From Liolophura sinensis (Eukaryota; Mollusca; Polyplacophora; Chitonida; Chitonidae), in NCBI RefSeq assembly GCF_032854445.1, contig NC_088297.1, positions 14,743,335-14,807,334 on the forward strand: a stretch of DNA of 64,000 nt, in the 5' to 3' direction. A program made the position numbers and the translations under genes. The stretch's first letter is position 1, and the number at the start of each line of letters is the position of its first letter. The notes below the pieces were generated by a model. The model was not told where the DNA came from. It searched no databases and saw only the letters and a list, made by a program, of their open reading frames with translations. This document shows positions 10,661-23,640 of this stretch, one piece after another.

Positions 10661-13600
10661 GCTAGTAGCATAACATTGCGTTGAACGCGCACAAACTGAA
10701 GGTTTACCAATGTTCTTTATAGCAATCTATGCGTCAAAACAGACATTCGTGTACCAGTATACATTCGTCAACCAATGTGGACGTTCCAGGTCAATAATCG
10801 CAAGGTTATAATACACTCCGCTAATGGTTGGTCAATCAAGTCAAATTCTGTATATATACCAAAATTCTGCTGGCTTTCGAAATGTGTAATAATTCTATGA
10901 CATTCAGATCACGTTGAAAGCACAGAACTGTCATCGGAATATGGCTCCCTGAGTCGGATTTCACCGTTTACATACACGTGTGACCATTACTTTGGCAACA
11001 AATGAAAATTCGCGATTAAGTTCAGAAATAAGCTCAGGAGATAACAACACCACAAGTTCAGACTAAGCCTGACTTCAGTCTAAGGCAGCTTCGTAATCCT
11101 GGTGCTAAATCTCTGCAGCATGATTGACATACTAGCTAGCTTCTGTATCTCTAAGACTTCGCTTACTGGCACCACATTTGTCCAGTATGTTTCTAACATC
11201 GCAATTTTGCATGTATGATATGGATCATTGCTAATCATGGATCATCTAATTTACATTAATTAATTTTTTCAGTTCTAAGCTCGCCACAATATGACCCAAA
11301 TATTGCCCGTGTGGCGTTAAACCATAATCATTCATTCAATTCTAAGCCCACCCTTTGGAGGTAACTATACATATATAAATACGCATCTTATTGTACCGCC
11401 AGATTAAGTCCTCAATGTAGCGATGGACAAAATTTTTATTCCAAATTGTCTTTTTGTTGCGGGATCAGAGACACAATGGTTAGGTTATCTAAAGACCGTT
11501 GCCTGTGCAATGCACTAATGTAATAATACTGAAATCTGTTCACTACATGTATGGGTCCAAGGGCTTATATAGAGACGAGAACGTCTGACCCGATGTTTCT
11601 TTTGCTTGATAAGCTGTATGCTAAACGACAAAACACTGTCAAAACAGTGATAAGCGAAAAAGCCGGCACACGCCTGGGACGGTTGGGTCTGTAGGAGCAC
11701 AGCAGCAGCACTTGGTTAGAGCGGATTGCACATAAGATCGTCTGAACGACATTTGGGGGAGCAACAGCTCTGCAGCACATGTACTATGGTCTACCCAAAA
11801 GCTGATGAGGTGCTCTGTATGGGTAGCTGGGGGGGGGGGGGTGTATAAGCATCCTGCCTATTATTAAATAAATAAAATATTTCATATTGCCATGTCAGTC
11901 AGGGCACGCGTTAGTAGTCAACTCAAAAAAATATTATTTATACACATTTGAGAAAAAAAAACACCTTCAACTTAAACGTCGCTAAAATCTCTTCGATAAG
12001 ATCTGATACAGGAGCAGAGATAGGGGTTTTGGAGGCAGCTCTTCCAGCATACATCCTTGGGTGGGCCTAGGGTGAAAAGGGGGAGAGATACTATCAAGAT
12101 GGTACGCCATAAGAGCAACTGGCGCTCAGGAAAGAGTGAACTCACTCTTTACGCCGAAGAGTCGCAGGCGAGATCTTATCAAAAGGTAAATTCAAATGTA
12201 TAAAGAAAGTTTCAAGGGGGAAACATTCGGCGGCATCATAAGAAACTCCCAACTTGATCCAGATGGGCACGGACTGGAATTTGTTGCCTGGTGCGATGGA
12301 TATTATCTATTAAACGTTTTTTAATAAACCAAATTAAGGAAAAGTGCATCTGAGCAATGACGGCTGTCGGCTGGTATATCTGTAAATCTTCACGAATATT
12401 AACCAATGATATTTGAAATGATGTGATTCTCCCGAGCGGATCAGACTTTGCACTTCCGATTTTTGCAATGACCGCATCTCTGATTTAAGTGCACGTTGAT
12501 AACTTTGGGAGATAAGATGTTGATTTTGAAGGTATGCAGTGCACATCTTTTCGATGTCTTTTTCCCCCCCAAAAAAGAGAAATGCCCAAAGCGTAATAAT
12601 AGCTACATGCACGACAAACTAAACGTTTCCAATGCTATAAAATATATATAGGAGCTGGTATATATGATACACGTTGCACATTGAGACCGTTTACAATGAA
12701 CACAGCATGCAGTTCTTTTCACCCAGTGCATGCTTCACTGCTTTTCATATAACGCAATCATATTTGTTACTTACACTTCTAAAATACCCGCCCCTAGAAT
12801 TAACGTCTCACAATATTATTCTAAACTTTTATAAGCTCAACGGTTGTTTTTGCTATGCGTGTATGGAACGTATGAAAAAAAGACCTCGGCCAAGTTCCAC
12901 AAAGCGGCGAACAACATTTTTTATCGTACATAATCGTACGATATTTTGTACGCCACTGTTAATGTACCATTGTCCCACATGTGCGATATCCTACAAGTAC
13001 AACATCTTTGTGAAACTGGGCCCTGGAAATGTGGATTGGCTACAATATACTAGAAATAATTAGGAGTTGTGGTAATTTCCGCATGCTTAACATATATAAC
13101 GCCGTTTACACAAAAGAAGGAGAAAATAAATAAATAAAACTGTGTATAGCCCGTAAATTACACCAAAAATAATTAATAATAAGCAGTTCAGATTCAAAGT
13201 ATAGATTTTTTTATGAAAGGTTTAGTTTAATTTTTAAGGATGAAATGTTTAGCGATGAAAGTTTTGAATAATTTTTTCTGCTATCTGATTCAAAACTATA
13301 TGTGAATTGCAAAGCTGTGTAGAATGTGTATGTCAAAAGTCTTCGTAATCATCGGCCCACATATCGGCCTTTAATTATTCAAAATTTCATATATCATTTT
13401 TAACAGTATGCACGAAGTTCTGAAAAATATTCGGTGTAGAAATGGTTTCTATAAGGTCACATGGTCTTACCCGATTAACCGGAAGTGCCATCTTTGTCGG
13501 CGGGCCTGTTATCAGGAGATCAGTTTAATTTGACAGACGTATAGTTATCATGTTCAGACTTCAACAAACAATACAACTCGGCAAACTTCCACCGAGGAAG

Positions 13601-14379
13601 TCCTGTTATCAAATCTGCCTGATTACTGTCAGATAGGAGATGTATCCAGCAGACGGTTAGGGACGGGATTTGGGATGGAAATGAAGAGTGCAGGAGCTAA
13701 GGTAGAACAGTATGTACAAATAGAAGGGAATATAAAAAGCTCTTAAAAGTGGTTGATGGGTTTGGGTTTTGTGTTAGGGGGTGGGATGGGGTGGGTGTAT
13801 TTTTAAATATCTTCTCACTTAGCAGCTGCCCTAATGGAAAGATTGTCAAAAAAGTATATACCCATTTTCTGAAAGATATGGGCATGATTTTTTTTCCCAT
13901 CAAGTGTCTTTAGACCAATCGGTGCGGATTTCAACTTCTTTAGATGTAAGAATAAGCAGACCTCTTTTAGGAAACGTCTACTGTTACTGATGTCATTTAA
14001 TCTAGGTTGTCGAAAAATTTTCTTGTTGGATGGCTGCGTGAAGTACACGACATTCGTATACCACTCGTAAACCATAAAAGGACCCTGGTAATCACGTCAC
14101 GCATATCTAAACATTCTAAAAACTTCAGTTCCAAAAGGAGCATGTAAGACATAATTTATAAATAGTGCACAAGCTAATACAATGTAAGACAGAAGGGGTC
14201 AATGCATGGAAGACTGAAATTCGATATTTTAGACTGACATCCAGTTCAAATTTCAATTCTCTTGACCCTCTCATCCCTACTCTCTGCTAACCCGTGGTCC
14301 CCACGGGCCCATAAAAGGGATGCACCCATGTATCGTTAGCTCCAAACAAGCCTATATAATTCCACCCACAACATCCCAG
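10661..14379. other. Intergenic, no supported gene
   Basis: About 3.7 kb without a convincing gene. It holds a G(13) tract near 11,829, a purine-rich patch near 12,070-12,180, and a segment at 14,115-14,240 that resembles 2015-2165 (shared CATGTAAGACAT and GACACCCAGTTC-type motifs). That suggests another low-copy dispersed repeat. Open frames here are short and lack features. Confidence 0.45.
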
Positions 14380-14494
14380 ACCCTGGCATTGAAGACGAGT
14401 GCCACTGTGACTTGACTCAATGTGTCATGCCAATGTCTCATTTCTGTCACAGCTTTGACAAAGATAATACAAACATCACACAGATAGAGGAGCG
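14380..14494 (+). CDS. Possible internal coding exon, Cys-rich peptide (unidentified)
   Basis: After a pyrimidine-containing acceptor ending CATCCCAG there are 115 bases open in one frame. They end at a good donor, GAGCG then GTAAAC. The frame needs one base from an upstream exon and leaves two at its end. The translated peptide has a Cys-rich start (ECHCDLTQCVMP, a further Cys soon after) and ends with NTNITQIEER. Clustered cysteines and an N-glycosylation-type NIT suggest an extracellular segment. An open frame of 37 codons is not rare by chance, so this is a weak call and no partner exons were found. Confidence 0.22.
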
Positions 14495-15257
14495 GTAAAC
14501 TGTGACAAAAGTGTACCCTGTATGGTGTATGTGTGGGAGACTGGGGGAGCTGTATAGCTGCTGGAATTCTCAACATTTTCCATGTCAATGCCGATTTAAT
14601 TTATGGCTGAGCAAGTCTGAACGTACCTGAGGGTTTACATTTTATGCACATTTTGTTAAGGTTGTACTAAAAAAAAAAGCGAAATAGTAGGCCTTATAAA
14701 ACAGATTAATAGTCTCTAAATGCCTATCGGAAGTCAAAATGGTCTAAACAAATTATTGATATTTTTATGACATATTATTGATTATCGGAAATATCGAAAA
14801 GACCATGTATATTACTGTAAACAAGTAACGTATGATCTAATATTTACCAGACTGGTAAGAACTTTAAAAACGTATGAAAAGTTGATAAGCACTATATAGA
14901 ACACATCAGGAATTCATTCGACACTGATTGTATATACTGATTGGATGGATTAACTATCTATTCACAATTAAATCTCCTGAACTTTTTCAAGCATTTCTCC
15001 ATCTGCTAGTAACAAAACGTCTTTAAAATTTATAAACTAACTTAATAATATGCAAATTTGTCCATTTACAGTTGTTTAATCCGTCGGTTGTGAATTTTGG
15101 AAGCAGAGAAAACAGACCAGCAGGCGAAATTTTGCGCCATGCACTCCTTTTGCTTCAGACGGTTTGAAACTCAATAAATTTTGCCCCCTATGAGCAGCAT
15201 CAATTACACAAATGTTTAGTTTGTTTTCCTACACGCTGCTAACACATTGAGGCCAGA

Positions 15258-15281
15258 ATGGCATCCGACGGCTCGCCACAG
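15258..15281 (+). CDS. Possible alternative start exon (8 codons)
   Basis: ATG at 15,258 begins the peptide MASDGSPQ and runs into a plausible donor, CCACAG then GTAGTG. If unspliced it stops at a TAA six codons later. It lies about 200 bp upstream of the better start-codon exon at 15,462, so it may be an upstream ORF or an alternative first exon of the same unknown gene. Confidence 0.18.
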
Positions 15282-15461
15282 GTAGTGTCCGCCTCAGAGT
15301 AAACCCTTTCCAGGCTGGGAGAATACGATCCTAGCTGAATCAACACCATGCCCACGTCTTCTTACTGCGACCTCTTAACCATCACAATTGGTGCGGTGAG
15401 CCGTTTAGCTATACAGTGCCTAAGAAAAAAGAAGCAGATTTAATCTGATCCAGAAAACACC

Positions 15462-15583
15462 ATGGCTTTGTCTACAGATGACACCAACAATCCCGTGTAC
15501 AACAACAGCTCAATGGTTTTCAATGAAAGAATTTCCAAGCAGCGCTACTCCGCGAAGGCTATCGCTCACCAGGGGGCGCTTTG
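15462..15583 (+). CDS. Candidate first coding exon of an unidentified gene
   Basis: An ATG in strong context (CACCATGG) opens 40 codons, starting MALSTDDTNNPVYNNSSMV and containing FNERISKQRYSAKAI. The exon then meets a near-consensus donor, GCGCTTTG then GTAAAGC. Read without splicing, it stops two codons later after 41 residues. The codon use is balanced and GC-richer than the surroundings. The peptide is polar and Asn/Ser-rich with no signal peptide, like the cytoplasmic N-terminus of a membrane protein. That comparison is only an impression and I do not recognise a family. No phase-2 partner exon was identified downstream. Confidence 0.4.
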
Positions 15584-15599
15584 GTAAAGCAGACGACCG

Positions 15600-16435
15600 A
15601 CGTTTCTAACCCAGTGTCAGTATCACAACAATGTCAGCGGTTCCAGACAAACGTTTACTCTGCCTGTAAACTGACATCCTTTCAAAAGATGTTTTTATTT
15701 TCAGCTGAAACTCTTTTGGGAGGAACTCTTGCTTTCATCATGCAATGAGAAAGAAAGTCACCCTAATACAGAGATATGTGACGCATTGCACTGGAACAGA
15801 GTACATCAACTTCATTCTCTAATTGCATTCAAACGACATTCAAAAATGGTTTCGAACATGTTTCGTGTAAACATGTTTCGTATAAACCAAATAAAGCTTT
15901 GTGTGACCACAGTTTTAATCTACAAAGTTGCTTGTTTCTATATCTCAGTTGACAATGTGTCAATTGTTTGGTCATATTAAAGTCAATAACCACAAGAATG
16001 TAAATTGCACATTTTTTTTTTGCAGTTTGCTTATCAGTAGATTATTCTCTATATTTTCTTTAAAAAATCCGCAGATTCAATATTTTATTACTGAACGATC
16101 TCGGGATTTTGTAAAACTCGTTGGCGCCATTAACAAAGCGGTCCAAAGCTATGCACTATTCTGATCTTTCCAAGAAACGTCGCACTTTTTGTTGTGTTTG
16201 TGTGTTTGTGTGTTCCGTCACATCTGAAACCATGAATGTGTTTTTTAACAGCAACTTGACCTGTTTATGTATATAGCTCGTTAGAGTCTCCGATTATGTA
16301 AAAGTCAGTATCGACGTCAAAAATATGAGGGAATGACATCATACAAGGCAGTAATCATTCTGACTGTTATATATATTAGCAATAAAAATGGGGAAAATTA
16401 AAAAAAGAATGATCGTAGCTAGGTTTCATCATTAT
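15600..16435. other. Intergenic or intronic, no supported feature
   Basis: If the exon at 15,462 is real this would be the start of its first intron. It is AT-rich, and no further exon with compatible phase could be recognised. Confidence 0.35.
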
Positions 16436-16715
16436 AGAACATAAAAGATTTTAAACTAGGGAGCAAAACCAGAGCAGTGTGATAGTTGGCGGATGGTCAC
16501 ACGTGACCGGTGAAACGCGACCTCTTTGTCAGTTACCTGTCTGTGTTTTATTCTGTTGATGTAAATGATTAAATAGTAGGAAATTACTCGCCCCTTGCAC
16601 CATCGCTTAAGCAGGCTACATATATATGCAGCGATGTTTATTGCAATATATTAGACGTCGATGGTCTAGAATTACTCAAATGCTTTAATGTGATCATATT
16701 TAATATACGAACACA
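16436..16715 (+). repeat. Family C repeat
   Basis: Good family C copy with GAGCAAAACCAGAGCAGTGT, GGTCACACGTGACCGGTGAA and CGACCTCTTTGTCAG. The downstream block with TGCACCATCGCTTAAGCAG and GATGGTCTAGAATTACTCA is also present. Confidence 0.75.
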
Positions 16716-17304
16716 TGACAACAATGCACAGAAATAAACGAGTCATCGGTTGGCATGTATTTAATCGTTTCGAAGCGGTCAGCATCTTGCTGTCCCGGGC
16801 GGCGTCAGAAAGGCGTAATAATGTCGAGACAGTGTTAACAAATGAATCCGTCGAAGCTATAATTAAGCACAAGTATATGTGTAAAGAAGTAAAGAGTCAA
16901 GCGATGAAATTCTCTGTCTGGTTCCCAGTGGTTGAATGTTAAGTGTTTGAGGGCGTTCAGACAGAGGTACAGACAGACGTCCAGGCAGACAGGTATACGA
17001 TGAGTCGCTTTATTACTTTTTAATGACCTAATTAGCGAACTGATGTAAAATACAGCTTGTTGATCCTTTACTGGTCAAGTGTCCAGTCAGTCATTTGGCC
17101 ATCGTTAGGTTAACGACCCGCGCCACTGTATAGACTGACCAGAGGCCAAACAGTGCACTCTGAACTGGGATTGGCCTTATGTGCTGTCGTCTTAAAGAAA
17201 AAGGCGATCTCAACATTTTGACCACCTTGTTTTCCAAAAAATCCTGCATATTATTGATAAGGTCTTGGGCTATGGACAGCTCATCAAAGGAATATAGCGC
17301 TGTT

Positions 17305-17445
17305 TGTTTATTTATTTGAATGGTGTTAAACGCCGTGGGTAAGAATATTTCACTTATACGACGGTGACCAGCATTATGGTGCGAAACCAAGAAAAACTCG
17401 GGGGAAACCCGCGACCATCCGCAGGTTGCTGACAGACTGGCATGC
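17305..17445 (-). mobile_element. SINE family A, 5'-truncated
   Basis: Reverse-complement 3' module: TTTATTTGAATGGTGTTAAA, CACTTATACGACGGTGACC, GGGGGAAACCCGCGACCATC and CGCAGGTTGCTGACAGAC. Confidence 0.85.
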
Positions 17446-17626
17446 TGATGTCTCGAAGGCATGACGTCAGACAATATATACATCGAGAGAAGCCAACCAG
17501 AACTTTCACTGTTAACTGTATACAAATTTTGATGGGGAGCCTTATAATCACATAATATGGCCCACGTGGTATAATTTTATTGCTCCAAGAGGCTTGCTTA
17601 ATATGAAATGGTTAAGTATATACGGT

Positions 17627-18081
17627 GGCTCATATACGACATTTTCCTTTTTGCTTAACTCTTGTAAATTTTCCTTAGGTTTCAACCTGAGTAAAAAACC
17701 TTTTCACCTGGGTGGAAACCTAACGGTTTTCACCCAGGTGGAAACTCACGTGATGCAAGAAGCCTCGTTCTCGTTTCCGTGGGCAGCCGAACTTTAGGAC
17801 GGGTTATTAATGGAAGATGAAATCATTCTGACTACAGATAAAATTTTGAGGACACTCTATAGGGAAGTCGTGTGGAATTCCATGTGACTTGTCTCCTCCA
17901 CGCCTTTCTCCGGCATGCTGAAGTTCTTAAATGTTGTAGTCCATCATCATTCTGCCCACAGAAACGAGAACGAGGCTTCTTTCATCACGTGAGTTTCTAC
18001 CTGGGTAAATACCGTTTCCAACCGAAAACCGGTAACGGTTTTGTTATTCTTAACAAAACAAACCCGTTCCTCTTATGAGCC
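17627..18081. mobile_element. 455-bp foldback element with 55-bp near-identical inverted arms
   Basis: The left arm at 17,732-17,786 and the right arm at 17,952-18,006 are inverted copies differing at three of 55 positions. Outer ends GGCTCATA (17,627) and TATGAGCC (18,074) also pair. A nested short palindrome, CACCTGGGTGG facing CACCCAGGTGG, lies in the left half. No open frame of interest. It is probably a foldback-type non-autonomous DNA element, and the arms could form a strong hairpin in a transcript. Confidence 0.75.
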
Positions 18082-18490
18082 TTCCGGGGCGATCTAGGTT
18101 AACTGGAAGTATACATGAATGATATCGTATACCTTAAGTCCTCATTATATTCGTCCACCTAAAATTTTAGACATCTTACAGAAAAAATTTTGTTATATGT
18201 ACACGTTATTTTATAATCCGTGTGGAAACTTTTGGTTACTTAAGGTAATTATAAAGCTTGTATGCATGCATCATCATTATTTGTGAAAGCTTGATGGCTT
18301 TCATGAAAAACTAAATAGATATAATAGAGGACAATCACAAAAACTACGCATCACCACAATATTCGGAAAGAGATAGAGCTCTTTTTTACCACACTTTTAC
18401 CTTTCTTTTACGCATCCCTGTTGGGTTTCTCTAACAAACTGACAAGCGAAATATCTTGCATCGTTCATGACGAGAGAGCTGTACGAGAGC

Positions 18491-18492
<2 letters not shown>

Positions 18493-18541
<49 letters not shown>

Positions 18542-18573
18542 ATGTATGTATGTATGTATGTATGTATGTATAT
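18493..18573. repeat. (AT)n then (GTAT)n microsatellite
   Basis: An AT run to about 18,537 passes into tetranucleotide GTAT repeats. Confidence 0.97.
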
Positions 18574-18894
18574 AACCGTTGACCCTCCCTTAGCGAGCAA
18601 CTTTTTACAACAACAACAGCGCCTTGGTGACTGAAAGACTGGTACCCGAATTAACCAATCTGCTCCGCGCCTGCCCTTAACCCCGGAACTGTCATATGAT
18701 ATACGAGCTGCCACTTCCCGCTAATCAACCGCCTATAAACTGCCGTCATATGATATGTTATCCTACAATCGCCCAAGAACAAACTAAAGCCCGTTTAGCA
18801 TCCGCGGTGTACTTGCGCTAGAAACAACACGGCCGCTGAACCCCCAGCGTTAACGATGCCAGTTCAAATGGCTGAGAAATTCCTTAAAACTTAA

Positions 18895-19360
18895 ACCTTA
18901 GGTTTGTAGGGAAGGTTTGGACTAAAGTATGTGCATGGGGAATACTCAAACCACACAGGCCAAGCTAAGTATTAAACTCTTGTCATGTTTTGTTCTTTAC
19001 AAGGAAAAAACATATTTGGATCAAAACTGAAGCTGTATCTTTTTTTTCCCCTCTACACAACACTGAAGTCATTCTCAAACCACCCGCGCAGTCCTTGTCA
19101 AGTATATAAATCTTGGATAGTTTCTTTACAGAGAAAAGCATACTTGCATGAAAACTGAAATCGTATATGGACTGATGTTTTTTTAGAGAAGTTTTCTTCT
19201 GTGGTACACTGGATTAATTCTCCAACCATCCACGCAGTCTTTGCAGAGCATAACCATTGTGTTTTGCTTTTCACACAAAATGCATATTTAGCTAAAAACT
19301 GAAGGTTTTAAGGGTATGTTCTATTGTACATTGGGTTTATACTCAAACCACACAGCCCTA
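18895..19360. repeat. Degenerate tandem repeat, roughly 115-145 bp
   Basis: The motif CTCAAACCACACAG-like recurs near 18,946, 19,073, 19,218 and 19,332. Between the copies lie shared blocks such as ACATATTTGGATCAAAACTG and GCATATTTAGCTAAAAACTG. The copies are old and irregular. Confidence 0.55.
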
Positions 19361-20316
19361 GGTTGCAGTATGGGGCCTGCACCACGTCTTCACTAAAAAC
19401 ATATTTTGCCTTAATACCCATGCCCTGGTTCCATATATTGTTGAAATATTATTGAAGGTTCTTTTTGTTTACAAATGAAGGCTCAACTAAACATAAGAAA
19501 GAACTACATGTATGTGTTGTAATACAGAAGAGTTGTTATACACAAAACAATTTTCTACCTAAGGGGACTACATTTAAAGGTGAAGAAGAATATATACGTG
19601 TAATGCTCACAATGTACACCTATGAATGAATGAATCGTTTTTGGTTGACACGCCTTAAGCACTATCCCGGCCTTGTCGTGGCCGTACATATATAAGAAGC
19701 CATTGGGTATAAATAGCAAGAAACATGCCAGATGTACGGTCACAAACTGCGACGCATGCGCATTTCAAAAATTCACTTCTCTCTCATTAGCAGAGAGAAC
19801 GTCATCCCCATAAACGAGAACAACAACAGCCTTTTCGTTTCATTTTTACAGCATATTGTTTTTAGCTAAATTCCCCTATAATTTTGACTTAGGTATATAA
19901 AACTACTCTCTGCACGTATGAGATTAAAAATCAACGACTAAGTACCAGTTGGTGTGGACCTCATGTATTTATGTATAGTGATGAACGTTAGGCTTACTCA
20001 TAATAATATATAACTATACAGTATTAGCACGATGTATCAGAATACATGCAGAGCAATATCGTCAAATAAACGCAGCTGGAGTATAGCTAAAAAAATTAAT
20101 GGCGCGAACTAACAAGATTGTCTGTTTATCTACTGTATTTAACGTGCATAACGAGAACCCTTAATAAATAAAAACACGATAAAATAATTATAAAAAAAGA
20201 CCTTAAAGAATATATTCTTTAGTTTTTTTTTCTGTCAACATTTGTTGCCATTTGTGTGTATGATTATATGCGAACATCCGTCTGTTCTTCGAATCAAGGC
20301 TTAAATAATTTCTATA
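19361..20316. other. Intergenic, no supported feature
   Basis: AT-rich unique sequence with no coding or repeat structure that I can support. Confidence 0.4.
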
Positions 20317-20476
20317 TTTACTTATGTATATGATAGCAGTTCTACGCCGTACTGAAGAATATTTCATTTATACGACGGCGGCCAGCATTATGATGGGAGG
20401 ATAGCGGACAGAGCCCGGGGGAAACCCACGATCATCCGCAGGTTGCTATCAGAATTTCCCACGTACGGCCGGAGAG
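20317..20476 (-). mobile_element. SINE family A, 5'-truncated
   Basis: Reverse-complement module with TCATTTATACGACGGCGGCC, AGCCCGGGGGAAACCCACG, ATCCGCAGGTTGCTATCAG and CCCACGTACGGCCGGAGAG. Confidence 0.87.
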
Positions 20477-22859
20477 AAATGATTTCTATACAAACTCGTC
20501 AGTTCGTTACAACAGCATATGTCTATGTCTTAACACTCTGGTGTAAATGTAATGTATATCTGTAACTATGTCTCATTTACATTATTTACTTAAAATGTAT
20601 ACATATATTTTTACATACGTCGTATAGTGAGACGATCCGGTTTTCGTAAAGGTCCGCGCCCCAGGATATCTAATTGTGCCGTCTGCACGGTATAGAGTTC
20701 AAAACCCTGTCAAAAGATAACGATTTCTTAGTACGTCAAAGGATAGCCCATTTCCAATAACCACAAACTGTTTATAATGACTACATATAGATATACACGC
20801 TGTTTAACAGATTTGACAGAAACATTCACACGGATGATGGGAACGAGGTAATCGTTTCGTGATAAGGCACTGATTGGTTCACTCGAGACTGCCATTATCC
20901 CGTCAACTCGTATCTTGCCCGGAGGCTAACTGTAATTTGCTACTTTGACACTACAATTATGACATAACGGACAGGCAAGTGTTTAGAAACGATACACATG
21001 TAAATTGAAATGATAGACGTCTGTTATCAGTAGAGTAGATAAGGCGCTCTCTCTTGGCTCAAATAGTACACAGACTTTAGCACTTTATATCGGCTGGGTA
21101 TAGAGATATAGCACACACACCCAAAGTCACACAAAATGGATTCTTGAAGATATATATACTACGTTAAACAATAAGTAAATAAATAAATAACTATATAAAT
21201 CCATAAATAAATCAAACAAGGAAGAAGGGTAAATCACACAACCATTTCCTGATTAAACCATGTTTATAAAATAAAATTGTTGTATTTTGGGGGATAATAT
21301 ATAAGACTAATGTGAATTTTTTTCGTATGTTTAAAAATCCTGTAAATCAAGAAATATTTTAACACACAGTTGGGACCAAAATAACACGACAATGTCATTC
21401 TGTCAATTTATACACATGCAGTAAAAGCGCTCCCCGAATTTTCCGAAGATTTTCTAGTAATATCTGTTGATAGTGTGTATAGTATACGTACGGAATGATT
21501 TTCTAGTCCCACTTCAGATCGAGAACAGCTACATAACATTAAATACATACGCGGGTGTATAACTCATATTTAATGCACATGGGAATTTGATTTATAAGTT
21601 CAGCCAGAGTCGTATACCAAACATATTTATCCAAATCGGGTCATTATTAGGTTTTCGAGACTAAATAATTGGCTGCTATGAATAAGTTTGTTATTACAGA
21701 AATAAAAATAGTTTGAAATTACACAATTCGCATTAGAGTTTTTCAACGAACTCCAAAATAAGCTTTTTCGTTATAATGCAGTATTTATACTTCTCTTCTA
21801 CTTATGGGATCTAATCGAATGATCGATCACAAAGTGTGCATTAATGGGCACACATTCATAGCATTTTTATTTTGAACATGTCGCTGAATAATTATTAGTT
21901 TGTTTCGATTTGGATTTTCAAACTTTGAAGAAGAGTAAATCAGAAAATTGCAGAAGATATAATCGCTAGCAAATTCCTTAATAGCCTGATTTACTTAGAA
22001 GGCTGATTTCCGGTCAATGAACAAATAGAAAACTGCATGGGGGTTGAGTTAAGTTTCGGTAATTTACAATTGAGTGTGCTTTTTCAAATCGACAAATTGT
22101 ACAACAATGGGACAATAAAACAAAACAATTTCTGAACAAAGAGAAGGTCACATTATCAACTAGTATGGTATAAGAAAATGTACCCCTGTCACTAAGATTA
22201 TTTTCCATATATATGTACATGCAAGTATGTGCGCGATCAGATATCGAAAAAAATAGTATTGTTTATCTAGGCATATAATAAAAGTGAAATGACAGAATTG
22301 TATGTATGGGTATATTGTAAATATCCAGTATTTGTAAAACAAGATAAACAAATAATCATAATACATACAAAATGAACTATGAACCAAATAACTTCACGAT
22401 TGTCTCTCATAGATGCTAAAATAAACACAGAACAAACCTGAACTGTCCACAAAATCACATAAATAAATATGTAAAATCCATGCAAAAACCGGATTTCATT
22501 TGGTTCAAATTCTTGTATGCAAAAGATGTCGATGTTAAATAGAATAGTCTGAACGAATGATGACTCGTAAATCCCATGTACGAGTGTAAATGACGCGTAC
22601 ATATACGTGTTTGTACACATATGAATGATGGTGCCTCATTTGTCATGGTTGTTCCCGCTCACGTTGTTCTCCAGCTACATAAATAAACCAGACACATTTT
22701 CGTTGATTATTTTTTGTAGTTGTACTAGGCCAACCAGTTAAAGACAAATAGCCCACCGTAGTACCGAATTGTGTGGTATATCTAAAAGATGACGTACACA
22801 CTATTACACGAGAGTTGATATTACCATACCATTAGATTTCTGAAAATGCTTCTCTTCTC
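20477..22859. other. Intergenic, no supported feature
   Basis: About 2.4 kb of AT-rich sequence. Overlapping minus-strand open frames at 22,014-22,646 are rich in Ile, Tyr and Phe, as expected from AT-rich DNA, and show no conserved motif. Confidence 0.4.
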
Positions 22860-22915
22860 TTTATTTGGTTGGCGTTTTACGCCGTACTCAAGAATCTTTC
22901 ACTTTTATACGACGA
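22860..22915 (-). mobile_element. SINE family A, 3' tail fragment
   Basis: Only the terminal module remains: TTTGGTTGGCGTTTTACGCC, ACTCAAGAATCTTTCAC and a TATACGACGACG end. Confidence 0.7.
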
Positions 22916-22971
22916 CGTAGGAGGAATACCTCTCTTAGAGACATGTATTCTACACTGTTAAGAAATGAATA

Positions 22972-23035
22972 AATGCTTGGGGTCTAACGGCGTACTTAAC
23001 AATTTTCCAGTCATATGACGACAATACACTGTTAA
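22972..23035 (-). mobile_element. SINE family B, 3' tail fragment
   Basis: Matches the family B tail GGTTTAACGTCGTACTTAAC followed by TTTTCAGTCATATGACGAC. The tRNA-like head is absent. Confidence 0.6.
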
Positions 23036-23289
23036 AAATTCTAGTTGAATCTTTATAGCACAGCGTACATATGTACTGTGCTTTTGAGTTTTACCGTTAG
23101 TAAGAAGAAGGCATTTTGTTTCCACTCGAAAACTACTGCAGTGAAGTAGCGAAAACGTTCCGCCATTGAAGACTTAACAAGCCCGAAAATTACATACTTC
23201 ACACATGCGAGTGTATTCAGGACTTGAGGTAAGATGTGTGTGCACACACACATAGACAACGACATCACTTACCCACTTTAACTCAGTCT

Positions 23290-23640
23290 TCGTCCTGGCG
23301 GGATGAAAAACATCTCCGGCTGGTGGAACAAGCTATAACTTGTTAACGAGATGCACGGAATCTTTACAACGTCTGTATGTAATAGTCGGACTTGAAAAGT
23401 TTCGCACAGTACATCGGCACTTGTCTACACAGCGGAAGGATCGTCCTGTCTCGCGCGAGGTGGCTGTTGCGCGGTGCTTGTTTACAAATCACAGCACGTG
23501 CTCATCCTTCTGCGCGATGCTCGCTCGTTATCATCTTTGACACTTTTGCCTCGTTCTGGAGATCCTCTCACATCGAGGCTGGACCTCTTGCTCTAAATTA
23601 TACATTCGGACCGACTTCCAGGCGCCAATAAGTAATGTGA
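23290..23640. other. GC/CpG-richer patch without an assigned gene
   Basis: This patch is clearly richer in CpG than its surroundings and is open in two plus frames (66 and 79 codons). It contains an E-box-like CACGTG. I see no domain, splice consensus or start context. It could be a promoter-proximal exon or simply unique sequence. Confidence 0.25.
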
